Below, one piece after another: positions 42,278-51,241 of a stretch of DNA of 64,000 nt (positions within the stretch are counted from its first letter, which is position 1; every line of letters starts with the position of its first letter). Position numbers and translations under genes: made by a program. Source of the stretch: JADJYF01 sp965278995 (GTDB lineage: Bacteria; Pseudomonadota; Gammaproteobacteria; Ga0077536); assembly GCA_965278995.1 (NCBI GenBank), contig OZ257136.1, forward strand, positions 2,108,001-2,172,000, written 5' to 3'. The notes under the pieces are model-generated. The model made no database searches, had not been told where the DNA came from, and was given only the letters and a program-made list of their open reading frames with translations.

Positions 42278-43990
42278 TCAGCCAGCGTTGCTGCGCGCCA
42301 GCGGCCCGCGCACCAGACGCCCGGGCAGATTCCCGGTCGGCTCGTTGTTCTCGAGCAGGATTTCGCCGTTGACGACCGTCGTGCTGATACCGCGCGCGGT
42401 CTGCTTGAGACGCTGCGCGCCGGCCGGCAGATCGTTGACGAGCTCCGGCATGTTCTGATTGATGGTAGCGGGGTCGAACACGACAAGATCGGCATTCAGT
42501 CCTTCACGCACCATACCGCGATCGTACAGACCCCAGGCCGTCGCCGTGTCGTGCGTGATCAGACGCACTGCTTCTTCCAGCGTAAAGGCCTGCCGATCGC
42601 GCACCCAATGACTCAACAGATGTGTCTGCAGCGACGAATCCATGATCTGCGCGACGTGTGCGCCGGAATCGGAGAAAGTCACTACGCTGCGCGGATGCTT
42701 CATCATCGTCAGCACATGGTCCTGATCTTCGTTGGCGAGCGGCTGACGGAAGAACGCGTCGAAATCCGTTTCGAGCGCAATGTCGATCATCGCTTCTGCC
42801 GGGTGTACGCCGCGCCGCGCGGCAATTTCAGACATCAGCTCTTCGTCGCCGATACCGCGCATGTGATAGACCCAGTCCCATTCCGGCGGCCGCGCTTCGG
42901 CGCCGACGATTTCCGGTCCGTCGTAAGGCCGCGTCGCCACGTCGAGCAGCGCGCGCCGAGTCGATGGATCGCTGAACAGCGCACGCTGTTCAGCGAGCGG
43001 CTTGGCACGCACGTCGCGCCATACGTCCCAGGTGTCGAAAGGCGTATGCGACTTGAACGACAGCAGGGTCGAAATCGAGCGGCTGTGGGCTTGCACAAAC
43101 ATGCGTCCGCCGGCACTGGCGACTTCATTGGCGAGTTCGTAGTAGGCTGGCCACACGTCGGGCGCAATGCGGATGCTCGGCATGCCGAAAGTGATCGGGC
43201 AGCCGGACTCGATAGCGAGATGTTTCAATCGATCGAAATACTCGCGCTGGCGACGCGCACTACGCCCCGGCGCTTCACTGGCGAGTTCGAAGATACCGGC
43301 GCCGAGTTCGCCCATCGCGTTGACGATGGCGCGCACTTCGTCCCAGTCGGCAACGCGACTGGCCACGGGGCGATCGTCGGAAGTCAGATGGTTGTGTGTG
43401 CGTGAAGTCGAAAAACCGATGGCGCCGGCGCGCACGGCGTCCTGCACTTCAGCCCGCATGCGCGCGAGATCGTCAGCTGTTGCCTGCTCGCTGAAAGCGC
43501 GTTCGCGCATGACATAGGTGCGCAGCGCTGAATGCCCGATGTAACCGCCGTAGTTGATGCCCTTGGGCAGCGCGTCGAGCACATCGAGATATTCGCGGAA
43601 CGTTTCCCAGCGCCAGTCAATGCCGGCCAGCATCGCTTCACGCGAGAGATCTTCTGCCCGTTCCAGATTGCGGAAGACGAAGTCAGCGTCCTTGGCTGCA
43701 CACGGCGCGAGCGTGAAGCCGCAGTTGCCCATGATGACGGTGGTGACGCCGTGATAGCAGGAACAGGAGCCGAGCGGATCCCAGAAAATCTGCGCATCCA
43801 TGTGCGTATGCCCATCGACAAATCCCGGCGCAACCACCTGTCCATCAGCATCGACCGTGCGCCTCGCGCGTTCGTTGATACGCCCAATCTTGGCAATTTT
43901 TCCGCCGAGCACGCCGACATCGGCCGGATAGCGTGCCGCGCCCGAACCGTCGACGATGTATCCGTTCTTGATGACGAGGTCATATTGCAT
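42278..43990 (-). CDS. N-acyl-D-amino-acid deacylase-like amidohydrolase
   Basis: A 570-residue metal-dependent amidohydrolase of the D-aminoacylase group. The N-terminus has the usual MQYDLVIKNGYIVDGSG beta-domain and the first metal pair APGFVDGHTHMD (HTH at about 60-62). GNCGFTLAPC includes the Cys ligand found in D-aminoacylases, and TFSDSGAHVAQIMD supplies the C-terminal Asp. A second beta-domain part, LNADLVVFDPATI, closes the protein. Relatives deacylate N-acyl-D-amino acids but several have been given other roles, so the substrate is open. It precedes the DszC-like gene by 7 nt. Confidence 0.85.
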   Translation of the reverse strand: MQYDLVIKNGYIVDGSGAARYPADVGVLGGKIAKIGRINERARRTVDADGQVVAPGFVDGHTHMDAQIFWDPLGSCSCYHGVTTVIMGNCGFTLAPCAAKDADFVFRNLERAEDLSREAMLAGIDWRWETFREYLDVLDALPKGINYGGYIGHSALRTYVMRERAFSEQATADDLARMRAEVQDAVRAGAIGFSTSRTHNHLTSDDRPVASRVADWDEVRAIVNAMGELGAGIFELASEAPGRSARRQREYFDRLKHLAIESGCPITFGMPSIRIAPDVWPAYYELANEVASAGGRMFVQAHSRSISTLLSFKSHTPFDTWDVWRDVRAKPLAEQRALFSDPSTRRALLDVATRPYDGPEIVGAEARPPEWDWVYHMRGIGDEELMSEIAARRGVHPAEAMIDIALETDFDAFFRQPLANEDQDHVLTMMKHPRSVVTFSDSGAHVAQIMDSSLQTHLLSHWVRDRQAFTLEEAVRLITHDTATAWGLYDRGMVREGLNADLVVFDPATINQNMPELVNDLPAGAQRLKQTARGISTTVVNGEILLENNEPTGNLPGRLVRGPLARSNAG

Positions 43991-44084
43991 GGCTGTCTCC
44001 CCGAACCGCGAGTAAGCCCGAAGCGTAACAAGCTTGCCCCGGTCAGCGATAGGGGCGACGATCCGTAGTCACAGTTTGCTGAAA

Positions 44085-44231
44085 CTCCGAGTAAGTCCAT
44101 CCTGGACTTCTCGGAGTACGGAAAGGGAAAAATGCGATTTTCCCTTTCCTTCATTTTCAATGGTCTACGCCCATCGAAAGTGGCGGCACGTCCGTCTGCC
44201 GCAGGAAGCTCTGCCTTTTGCAGAGCTTCCT
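44085..44231. repeat. Cluster of three near-perfect inverted repeats
   Basis: Hairpin 1: CTCCGAGTAAGTCCA (44085-44099) with TGGACTTCTCGGAG (44103-44116), one unpaired base. Hairpin 2: GGAAAGGGAAAA (44120-44131) with TTTTCCCTTTCC (44138-44149), perfect. Hairpin 3: AGGAAGCTCTGC (44203-44214) with GCAGAGCTTCCT (44220-44231), perfect. GCGGCA / TGCCGC around 44184-44202 makes a fourth, smaller one. Base composition differs from the neighbours. It may be a dispersed repeat, a structured RNA or a remnant of a mobile element. Confidence 0.7.
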
Positions 44232-44246
44232 AAGTACACTTCCTAA

Positions 44247-44386
44247 CAGGCTGGTGAAAAACGTAGCGAGCGACGGCAGGACAAGGCGCACGAGTGCGCA
44301 AAACCGGAGTTTACACGGAGTAAATGAGGATTTTGCGCGCTCGTGCAACGCGGTCATGCCGAGCGCAGTAGTTTTTCACCAGCCTG
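44247..44386. mobile_element. 140-bp MITE-like palindromic element with CTAA duplication
   Basis: Perfect 16-bp terminal inverted repeats, CAGGCTGGTGAAAAAC (44247-44262) and GTTTTTCACCAGCCTG (44371-44386), bound the element. Inside, GCACGAGTGCGCAAAA (44288-44303) pairs with TTTTGCGCGCTCGTGC (44331-44346) with one mismatch, so almost the whole unit folds into one long hairpin. It is flanked by direct CTAA copies (44243-44246 and 44387-44390), as expected of a target-site duplication. No coding capacity. Confidence 0.75.
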
Positions 44387-44423
44387 CTAATCGTACAGAC
44401 GCATGCCTGCGGGGAACTGGCTC

Positions 44424-45590
44424 ATGACCGAATACACCATCATCGACGTCGACACGCATGTGACCGAAGCGCCGGATCTCTGGACCAGCCGCGTACCGGC
44501 GCGCATGCGCGACGCCGTCCCCCGAGTCGATGTCGACGCCAAAGGGCGGCATCTGTGGTACCTCGGCCGGGACCCGATAGCGCGGCTCGGATTGTCGGCC
44601 ACCGCCGGTGTCGGCAGCATGCGTCATCCGCCGAACAGCTATGCCGACATGCACCCCGGTGCACATGACGCCAAGGCACGTCTGGAGTACATGGACTCGA
44701 TGGGCATCTGGGCGATGGTCATGTATCCCAATGTCGGCGGTTTCGGCAATCAGGCGTTCCTCAAGCTCGGCGATCCCGAATTGATGTTGACCTGTGTCAA
44801 GGTCTACAACGATTGGCAGACCGAATGGGCGAGCGCCGACCTCCGCCGCCTGCTGCCGATTACGTCAATACCGTTCTGGGATATCGAGGCTGCGGTTGCC
44901 GAAGTCCACCGCTGCGTCCCGCTCGGTCACAAAGGCATACTATTCACCGGCGAACCGCATGCTTTCGGCCAGCCCGTGATCGGCGACCCGCATTGGAATC
45001 CGTTGTGGGAAGTGGCTTGCGAGTACGATCTGCCGGTCAGTTTTCATATCGGCTCCGGCAACATGGACGGTGGTTTGAATCGCGACAAGGTTCGACTGTA
45101 TGGCCGCATGGCGGCGTTCACCGAGCTGTCGGTCGAATTCTTCATGCGCAATGCCATGCAATTGACCGACCTGCTGCTGTCGGGCGTGCTGGCCCGCTAT
45201 CCCGCGATCAAGTTCGTTTCAGTCGAGAGCGGGATTGGCTGGATCCCGTTCGTGCTCGAGGCGCTCGACTATCAGTTCGCCGGCAACCATGTCAGCGAAG
45301 AGCGCCCCGATCTCGATCGTCCGCCGTCAAGTTATTTCGCCAGCAATGTCTATGGCTGTTACTGGTTCGAGCAGACCGCGCCGCGCCGACTGATCGATAA
45401 AGTCGGCGTCGACAACATTCTGTTCGAAACCGATTTCCCGCACCCGACCTCGCTGTTCGGCGACGAAGTCCACGATTGCATCGCGCGCGGTCTGGGTGAA
45501 TGCGATGCCGGCACACGCCGCCAGATCCTGTGGAGCAACGCGCAGAAGCTTTACCGGGTTGAAGTTCCGGCCGCTTTGGCAGGCGCCTGA
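44424..45590 (+). CDS. Amidohydrolase 2 family metal-dependent hydrolase
   Basis: A 388-residue TIM-barrel protein of the Amidohydro_2 family, as in aminocarboxymuconate-semialdehyde decarboxylase and gamma-resorcylate decarboxylase. It begins with the metal motif IDVDTHVTEAPDLW; further markers are VSFHIGSGN, KFVSVESGIGWIPFVLEAL and the closing ILFETDFPHPTSLFGD, which supplies the catalytic Asp and the DFPH motif. Members perform non-oxidative decarboxylation or hydration/hydrolysis of cyclic acids. ATG 44424 has GGGGA 8 nt upstream; an ATG at 44403 also exists. Related to the product at 60004-61107. Confidence 0.85.
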   Translation: MTEYTIIDVDTHVTEAPDLWTSRVPARMRDAVPRVDVDAKGRHLWYLGRDPIARLGLSATAGVGSMRHPPNSYADMHPGAHDAKARLEYMDSMGIWAMVMYPNVGGFGNQAFLKLGDPELMLTCVKVYNDWQTEWASADLRRLLPITSIPFWDIEAAVAEVHRCVPLGHKGILFTGEPHAFGQPVIGDPHWNPLWEVACEYDLPVSFHIGSGNMDGGLNRDKVRLYGRMAAFTELSVEFFMRNAMQLTDLLLSGVLARYPAIKFVSVESGIGWIPFVLEALDYQFAGNHVSEERPDLDRPPSSYFASNVYGCYWFEQTAPRRLIDKVGVDNILFETDFPHPTSLFGDEVHDCIARGLGECDAGTRRQILWSNAQKLYRVEVPAALAGA

Positions 45591-45606
45591 AGCAGCTGAC
45601 AGCGCC

Positions 45607-45903
45607 ATGAGCTTAGTCGGCACCGGGCTGGTCGAGTTTCGCGAAACGCTGGCCCGACATATCAAGCAGCTCGAAAAAGACTATCCGGAACGCTACAGCA
45701 CTGAATGGTTTTTTCTGCGCTATGTGCAACGCCTGCATCGCCGGGCCCAGGACGTGACGACCGTGCGCGAGCTGGGCGGCGCGATGCGCGGCCTGACCCG
45801 CTACTACGTCGATCGCGTCGATACGGCGACCGCGCTCGCCGGACGTTACGACGACATCGTCGATGCACACGGCTACGGCCTCCGCCTGGAACACGGCAGT
45901 TGA
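45607..45903 (+). CDS. Hypothetical 98-residue protein before djlA
   Basis: A small soluble protein I do not recognise, predicted to be helical: VEFRETLARHIKQLEKDYPE, then EWFFLRYVQRLHRRAQDV and RGLTRYYVDRVD. ATG 45607 starts 16 nt after the amidohydrolase stop; the open frame further upstream overlaps that gene. It ends 22 nt before djlA, so it is probably co-transcribed with it. It has no signal peptide or membrane helix. Confidence 0.55.
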   Translation: MSLVGTGLVEFRETLARHIKQLEKDYPERYSTEWFFLRYVQRLHRRAQDVTTVRELGGAMRGLTRYYVDRVDTATALAGRYDDIVDAHGYGLRLEHGS

Positions 45904-45925
45904 AATTTCCAAGCGTGCGCACACG

Positions 45926-46768
45926 ATGAGCTGGTGGGGCAAGCTGGTCGGCGGGACTTTCGGCTTCATGCTCGGTGGCCCGTTAGGTGCACTGTTCGGT
46001 GCCGCAGTCGGGCATGGTTTCGATCGTGGACTCGGTCAGCTGGAACTCGGGGTCGATCCATCGGCAGCGGGATCGACGCAGGAACGCACGCAGGCCGCGT
46101 TCTTCACCGCGACGTTTTCGGTCATGGGTCACGTTGCCAAAGTCGACGGCAAAGTCACTGCGGACGAGATTGCGCTGGCCCGCGCAGTGATGATGCAGAT
46201 GGCACTGAGCGAGGCGCAGATGCGTTTTGCGCAGGATTTATTCAGCCGCGGTAAACAGGCCGACTTCGACCTCGACGGTGTGCTGGCGCAGTTCCGGCAG
46301 GAATGCCATCGGCGGCAAACCCTGCTGCAGATGTTTCTCGAAATCCAGTTGCATGCCGCTTATGCCGACGGCGCGCTGGATGCGCGCGAGCGGGCGCTGC
46401 TGACGCATCTTGCCAGCCAGCTCGGCTTCAGCGCCGCACACCTCGCGCAGCTCGAGGCACTCGTCCGCGCGCAGCGCCAGCCCGGCCAGAATCATCGCGA
46501 CAGCGGCCGGGACCATGCACGGAACCCCGCTCAGCCCGCCGGGCTGAGCCTGAGCGATGCTTATCGCGCGCTCGGCGTACCCGCTGCGGCGAGTGACGCC
46601 GAGGTCAAGAAAGCCTATCGACGCCTGATGAACCAGCATCATCCGGACAAACTGGTTTCCAAGGGACTGCCCGAGGAAATGATGAAAATGGCAACAATGC
46701 GGACCCAGGAAATCAAGGCCGCTTACGAACGCGTCAAAGCGGCCCGGAGCAGCACAAGCGGGGCCTGA
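45926..46768 (+). CDS. djlA: DnaJ-like membrane-anchored co-chaperone DjlA
   Basis: A 280-residue protein with the DjlA layout: N-terminal Gly-rich membrane segment (LVGGTFGFMLGGPLGALFGAAVG), a TerB-like helical domain (about 55-195; FTATFSVMGHVAKVDGKVTADEI and MFLEIQLHAAYADGALDARE), and a C-terminal J-domain with the HPD motif in RLMNQHHPDKLVSKGLPEE. DjlA stimulates DnaK ATPase at the inner membrane and links to envelope stress. ATG 45926 begins MSWWGKLVGG as in other DjlA proteins; the open extension upstream overlaps the preceding gene. Confidence 0.93.
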   Translation: MSWWGKLVGGTFGFMLGGPLGALFGAAVGHGFDRGLGQLELGVDPSAAGSTQERTQAAFFTATFSVMGHVAKVDGKVTADEIALARAVMMQMALSEAQMRFAQDLFSRGKQADFDLDGVLAQFRQECHRRQTLLQMFLEIQLHAAYADGALDARERALLTHLASQLGFSAAHLAQLEALVRAQRQPGQNHRDSGRDHARNPAQPAGLSLSDAYRALGVPAAASDAEVKKAYRRLMNQHHPDKLVSKGLPEEMMKMATMRTQEIKAAYERVKAARSSTSGA

Positions 46769-46931
46769 AATGGCCGTGGCGAGCCGCGCCAGCCGAGTGT
46801 GATGCCCGGTGTGCCAAGCAAAAAGAAAGCGATGACGAAACGCACCACAGCTGGCGGCCACCGGCCGCCCGGTGTCACAATTGGCCCCACGACCGCCGTA
46901 CCGGCCCGTTACACCTGAAGGGGATATCGCC

Positions 46932-48023
46932 ATGCAGATCGGATTGCAGCTCCTGTGCCAGAGCTGGGGCTATGACAACATCACGGATCACAAAGTCTAC
47001 GAAGAGGAAATGAAGCTCGCCTTGCGCGCCGAAGAACTTGGTTACGACCTGGTTGGCATCGTCGAGCATCATTTCGAGGATTACTCGTTCTGCCCGGATA
47101 ATTTCGTCTATCTGGCCAACCTCGCCGGCCAGACCAAGCACATCAAGCTAATGACTGGCGCAGTCATCGTGCCGTGGAACAATCCGCTGCGCGTCGCCGA
47201 GAAAGCAGCGCTGCTGGACGAAATGTCCGGCGGCCGACTGGTGCTCGGTCTTGGTCGCGGTCTGTCTCGACGCGAATACAACCAGTTCGGTATCGACATG
47301 GACAGCTCGCGCGAACGTTTCGATGAATCGACCCCGATGATCCTGAAAGCGCTGGAATCGGGCGTGATGGAAGAACACAACGGCAAGTACTATCAGCAAC
47401 CGCGCGCCGTGATCCGGCCGAAACCGACACGTTCGTTCCGCGATCGTCTGTGCCAGGTTGCAATGTCCAGCGACTCGGTCATCGAAGCAGCAGCCAACCG
47501 CGCGAAGATGATGCAGTTCACCTACAAGCCGCTCGAAGTACACAAGAAGGAAGTGGAGATCTACGCCGCCGAATATCGTCGCCTGCACAAGAGCGCGCCG
47601 CCGGTGCCGTTCTTCATCGATCTTTCAGTCGTCGACACCGATGGTGCTCGCGCCGAAGTGAATGCTCGCAAATACATCATTGCCTATCTGAACAGCGTGC
47701 TGCATCACTACGAGATGATGGGCGAACACTTTTCGAGCGCTAAGGGATATGCCGATTATGGCGAATCCGCCGCTGCCATGCGCGAGGCGGGGCTCGAAGC
47801 GGTCGCCGAGGGCTATCTTGCGACGCAGGCTTACGGTACGCCGCAGCAGATGCTGGACAAAATCGAAGCACGTCGCGACATCGTTGGCGATTTCGACCTG
47901 CTGATCTGTTTCCGCTTTGCCGGTATCCCGTTCGAGGCCGCACAGCGTTCGCTCGATGTGTTCGGTCGTCAGGTGATACCAGAACTGCGCAACCTGGGCA
48001 TGGCGGAGACGCTCGCCGCCTGA
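46932..48023 (+). CDS. LLM-class flavin-dependent oxidoreductase
   Basis: A 363-residue bacterial-luciferase-like TIM-barrel protein. Features: AEELGYDLVGIVEHHFEDY with the conserved HH, IKLMTGAVIVPWNNPLRVAEKAALLDEMSGGRLVLGLGRG (split across residues 79-118), and a C-terminal GTPQQMLDKIEARRDIVGDFDLLICFRFAG. These enzymes use reduced FMN from a partner reductase to oxygenate or reduce diverse substrates. ATG 46932 has AAGGGGA about 8 nt upstream. The reaction is unknown; it may work with the other degradative flavoproteins in the window. Confidence 0.87.
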   Translation: MQIGLQLLCQSWGYDNITDHKVYEEEMKLALRAEELGYDLVGIVEHHFEDYSFCPDNFVYLANLAGQTKHIKLMTGAVIVPWNNPLRVAEKAALLDEMSGGRLVLGLGRGLSRREYNQFGIDMDSSRERFDESTPMILKALESGVMEEHNGKYYQQPRAVIRPKPTRSFRDRLCQVAMSSDSVIEAAANRAKMMQFTYKPLEVHKKEVEIYAAEYRRLHKSAPPVPFFIDLSVVDTDGARAEVNARKYIIAYLNSVLHHYEMMGEHFSSAKGYADYGESAAAMREAGLEAVAEGYLATQAYGTPQQMLDKIEARRDIVGDFDLLICFRFAGIPFEAAQRSLDVFGRQVIPELRNLGMAETLAA

Positions 48024-48041
48024 TTGGTTCAATCCCGTTTG

Positions 48042-48072
48042 GTCCGCCCTGCGCTGCCGATGCAGGGCGGAC
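48042..48072. terminator. Perfect 11-bp hairpin after the LLM oxidoreductase gene
   Basis: GTCCGCCCTGC (48042-48052) pairs perfectly with GCAGGGCGGAC (48062-48072) over a 9-nt loop, 18 nt after the stop codon. No T-tract follows, so it may act as a 3'-end stabiliser or a weak terminator rather than a classical one. Confidence 0.5.
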
Positions 48073-48147
48073 TACCGGTGCCACAATTCGCCCGAGTGGC
48101 CCATGTATACTGGCGCATGCCTGCCAAAGGCGACATGTGGGGGAGAC

Positions 48148-49971
48148 ATGTGCATGTTGCGGTCGTTTGTGCTGCTGTTGGTCGTCGGTACCGGATTGCT
48201 GGGTGGTACGGCAGCGGCCGGCATGCCGTGGGAGGGCGACCTTACGCCCATCACGGTCGCCGACTGGGATCGCGATAAAGCTCGCCACCTGCTCGAACGT
48301 GCCGGCTTCGGCGGCACACCGGCAGAGATCGATGCGCTGGCTGCACTGACTCCGCAGGCGGCGGTACGACAGCTGGTCTATTTCGCGGGTGCCCGCCCGG
48401 TCGACCTTCCCCCTTTCGAGCATTCGGGCATTTTCAACGAAGGTCTCGATCCGTTTCCAGCCAGTCGTCCGGCGACCACCGCACAGGCCGACAAGACCGG
48501 CCAAGCACTGGGCATCAAGGTCAAAGCCACGGGCAATCGACCGCAGCAGCCCATCGTCAATGAGTTCTTCTATTGGTTGCGCGCCAGCCGGCTCGAAACC
48601 GAGCGGGTCGCCTGCTGGTGGGCCGATCGCATGGTAGCCACGCCGCGGCCACTGCAGGAAAAAATGGCGCTGTTCTGGCACGGCCATTTCGCCACCAGCG
48701 AAGAAAAAGTGCGCGACTACCGCAAGATGCTGCAGCAGGTCGAACTGTTTCAACGCGCCGGCCTCGGCTCCTTCCGTGAACTGCTGATTGCTGTTGCCCA
48801 GGATCCGGCGATGCTCGCGTTTCTCGACGCCGGCGTGAACGTCAAGGGCTCGCCGAACGAGAACTTCGCGCGCGAGATCATGGAATTGTTCACCATGGGT
48901 GTCGGCAACTATACCGAGCACGACATCCGCGAGGCGGCGCGGGCATTCACCGGCTGGAACTTCGTCGGTCTCGACTTTCATATCGATGCCGAGAGACACG
49001 ACGATACGTCCAAGGAATTTCTCGGTCAGCGCGCCAACTACGACGGCGTTGGCATCATCGACCGGATCCTCGCGGCGCCACCGACAGCGGGCTACATCGG
49101 CGGCAAACTCTATCGCTATTTCGTGCGCGACGAAGTGAGCCCGGCCATGCGCGATGCACTGGCGGCGCGACTGCGCGAGACCGATTACGCCATCGCACCG
49201 CTGCTCGAAACTATCTTTATGTCCAGGGATTTCTATGCCGATGCGTCGCGCGGCACGCGGATCAAGAGTCCAGTAGAATTCGTCGTCTCGACATATCGCA
49301 AACTCGGCCTCACGCACCTGCCCGGCGTACCGGATTTCAATCGCGTGACGGAGGCACTCGGCCAGCATCTGCTGTTTCCGCCGACTGTCGCCGGCTGGAG
49401 TCACGGCCGTAGCTGGATCACGCCGAGCCTGCTCATCGAGCGCGGTAATTTCGCGCTCGATCTGGCCTTCCCCGACATAGCATTCATTCCGGAAGATCGC
49501 TATCCGGTCTATCCGACCGGTGACGAGATCCGCGCCGTGCACAGTCGGCTGCGCGCCGGCGAAGACATGATTTCGGCGACGCGCCCGCTCGACGTCGACA
49601 CCGGTGGCGACATGATGGCCATGTCGAACCAGGTCGACCGCGCCGAAGCGTTCAATACGCGCTATGCCAGTTATCGCGGTTGGCAGATGGCGATTGAGCG
49701 GGTCAAACCGATTACGCGCGATCTCGCTCGACTGGACCTGGCGCGCCTGGTGCTCAATCAGGAGCTGGCCACGCCGCTCGCCGTTGTCGACTATTTTGCG
49801 GCGCGTTTTCTCGCCGTGCCGCTTGCTGAAAGCACACGCCAGTTGCTGGCGTCGACGTTCGAGCACGAACTCGGCAGTGCCGACGTACTTGCCTCGGGCA
49901 GCGTGCTCGAAGAGCCGCTGCGTATTCTGCTGCATCTCATGTTGAGCCGGCCGGAATATCAACTCGGATGA
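48148..49971 (+). CDS. DUF1800 family secreted protein
   Basis: A 607-residue exported protein with a Sec signal (LRSFVLLLVVGTGLLGGTAAAG). DUF1800 markers: ARHLLERAGFGGTPAEIDAL, MALFWHGHFATS, ENFAREIMELFTMGVGNYTE, DIREAARAFTGW, and the C-terminal RSWITPSLLIERGNF and LLHLMLSRPEYQLG. The biochemical role of this family is unknown, but its genes almost always precede a DUF1501 gene, as here. GGGGGAGA precedes ATG 48148; ATG 48154 is also possible. The stop overlaps the DUF1501 ATG (49968-49971). Confidence 0.88.
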   Translation: MCMLRSFVLLLVVGTGLLGGTAAAGMPWEGDLTPITVADWDRDKARHLLERAGFGGTPAEIDALAALTPQAAVRQLVYFAGARPVDLPPFEHSGIFNEGLDPFPASRPATTAQADKTGQALGIKVKATGNRPQQPIVNEFFYWLRASRLETERVACWWADRMVATPRPLQEKMALFWHGHFATSEEKVRDYRKMLQQVELFQRAGLGSFRELLIAVAQDPAMLAFLDAGVNVKGSPNENFAREIMELFTMGVGNYTEHDIREAARAFTGWNFVGLDFHIDAERHDDTSKEFLGQRANYDGVGIIDRILAAPPTAGYIGGKLYRYFVRDEVSPAMRDALAARLRETDYAIAPLLETIFMSRDFYADASRGTRIKSPVEFVVSTYRKLGLTHLPGVPDFNRVTEALGQHLLFPPTVAGWSHGRSWITPSLLIERGNFALDLAFPDIAFIPEDRYPVYPTGDEIRAVHSRLRAGEDMISATRPLDVDTGGDMMAMSNQVDRAEAFNTRYASYRGWQMAIERVKPITRDLARLDLARLVLNQELATPLAVVDYFAARFLAVPLAESTRQLLASTFEHELGSADVLASGSVLEEPLRILLHLMLSRPEYQLG

Positions 49972-51173
49972 TCACACGACGCCATCTGCTGAGAGCTGGT
50001 GGACTCGCCGCGGGCACACTCGCGCTGGGGAGACTGCCTCGCGCATTCGCCGAAGCGCTCACCGCACAGGCCACTGCGAGCGATCGCATTCTGGTTGTGC
50101 TGGAATTATCTGGCGGTAACGACGGGCTGAATACAATCGTGCCGTATGCGGATGACGCTTACTACCGTTTGCGCCCGACCATCGGTCTCAAACAGCCTGC
50201 GCTGCTGCCGTTGGACGATCATTGGGGATTCAATCCAGGCCTGCTCGGCTTCGAGCGGTTATGGAAGAACGGTGAACTCGCCATCATGCACGGTTGCGGC
50301 TACGAGCATCCGTCGTTTTCACATTTCACTTCGATGGCTTACTGGCAGACGGCGTCACCGAACAGCGGCGACGAGTTCGGCTGGTACGGGCGTCTGGCCG
50401 ACAACCTCGTGCCGGAGATGCGACCGAATTTCCTGATCAATATCGATACCTCGCAGTCACTTGCAGTCAAGAGCCGGATACATACGCCGGTCGTGTTCGA
50501 CGAACCGGAGCGCTTTCAGCGCCTGACCTTGGCGCAGGAACACGGCGTTATCGAACAGGTTGAACGCAACGCAGGTCCGGCCAACGCCGCACTCGATTAT
50601 CTGAATCTGGTTTCGCAGAGCGCAGCGCAAGCCTCGACCTTGGTGCGCGATGCATGGGCCCGCTACAAGACGCCGGTCGATTACGGTCTTGTTCCGCTGC
50701 AGCTGCCGAAAATCGCGGCCTGCATCACCGCCGGTCTGCCGGCCCAGCTCTACTACCTCGCGTTCCGCAACAACGCGTTCGACACCCATGTACAGCAGGC
50801 TGATCTGCATCAGCGGCTGTTGAGCTATGCCGCCGATGCCGTGCATGGCTTTGTTCGCGATCTGGAACGACTGGGCCAGGCTGAGCGCGTGGCGCTGCTC
50901 ATCTTCTCGGAGTTTGGCCGCCGTGCACCCGAGAATACCAATCGCGGCACCGATCACGGCACCGCCAACCATATGTTCCTCGTCGGTAAGGGCTTGAAAG
51001 GTGGCCACTACGGCACGCCGGTCAGCCTGAATGAACTCGATGACGGCGACAATCTGCTCTATACCACCGATTTCAGGCGCGTCTACGCGACGGCCATTGA
51101 CGGCTGGCTGCGTGCGGGCTGCGCCGACAAAGTGCTGAAAGGCAACTTCGAGCCATTTCCTGTCTTCACCTGA
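49968..51173 (+). CDS. DUF1501 family protein (Tat-exported)
   Basis: A 401-residue protein with a twin-arginine signal (ITRRHLLRAGGLAAGTLAL) and an alkaline-phosphatase/sulfatase-like DUF1501 fold: LVVLELSGGNDGLNTIVPYADD, DDHWGFNPGLLGFERLW, GCGYEHPSFSHFTSM, VALLIFSEFGRRAPENTNRGTDHGTANHM (split) and the final FRRVYATAIDGWL. Partner of the upstream DUF1800 protein by translational coupling. The pair is thought to act in the envelope; no reaction has been shown that I can name. The signal indicates export after folding, possibly with a metal. Confidence 0.88.
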   Translation: MITRRHLLRAGGLAAGTLALGRLPRAFAEALTAQATASDRILVVLELSGGNDGLNTIVPYADDAYYRLRPTIGLKQPALLPLDDHWGFNPGLLGFERLWKNGELAIMHGCGYEHPSFSHFTSMAYWQTASPNSGDEFGWYGRLADNLVPEMRPNFLINIDTSQSLAVKSRIHTPVVFDEPERFQRLTLAQEHGVIEQVERNAGPANAALDYLNLVSQSAAQASTLVRDAWARYKTPVDYGLVPLQLPKIAACITAGLPAQLYYLAFRNNAFDTHVQQADLHQRLLSYAADAVHGFVRDLERLGQAERVALLIFSEFGRRAPENTNRGTDHGTANHMFLVGKGLKGGHYGTPVSLNELDDGDNLLYTTDFRRVYATAIDGWLRAGCADKVLKGNFEPFPVFT

Positions 51174-51241
51174 GCAGCGACACTGGCTGAACACGTGACT
51201 TTACCTGGCCTGATTTCACCTGACACATCGCAACCAACCAG

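Larger units (their letters stand above)
43991..44423. other. Non-coding, hairpin-rich gap between divergent genes
   Basis: This 433-nt gap contains no credible gene. Its right two thirds are full of inverted repeats (three hairpins at 44085-44231 and a MITE-like element at 44247-44386, each listed separately). Promoters for the divergent genes on both sides should lie at its ends but none is clear. Confidence 0.6.

Noticed and set aside
42176..43405. 409-codon plus-strand open frame opposite the D-aminoacylase-like gene
   Set aside because: Antisense shadow; overlaps two genes with clear family motifs on the minus strand.
47740..49962. 740-codon minus-strand open frame opposite the DUF1800 gene
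   Set aside because: It mirrors the codon phase of a well-supported GC-rich gene and has no recognisable domain.
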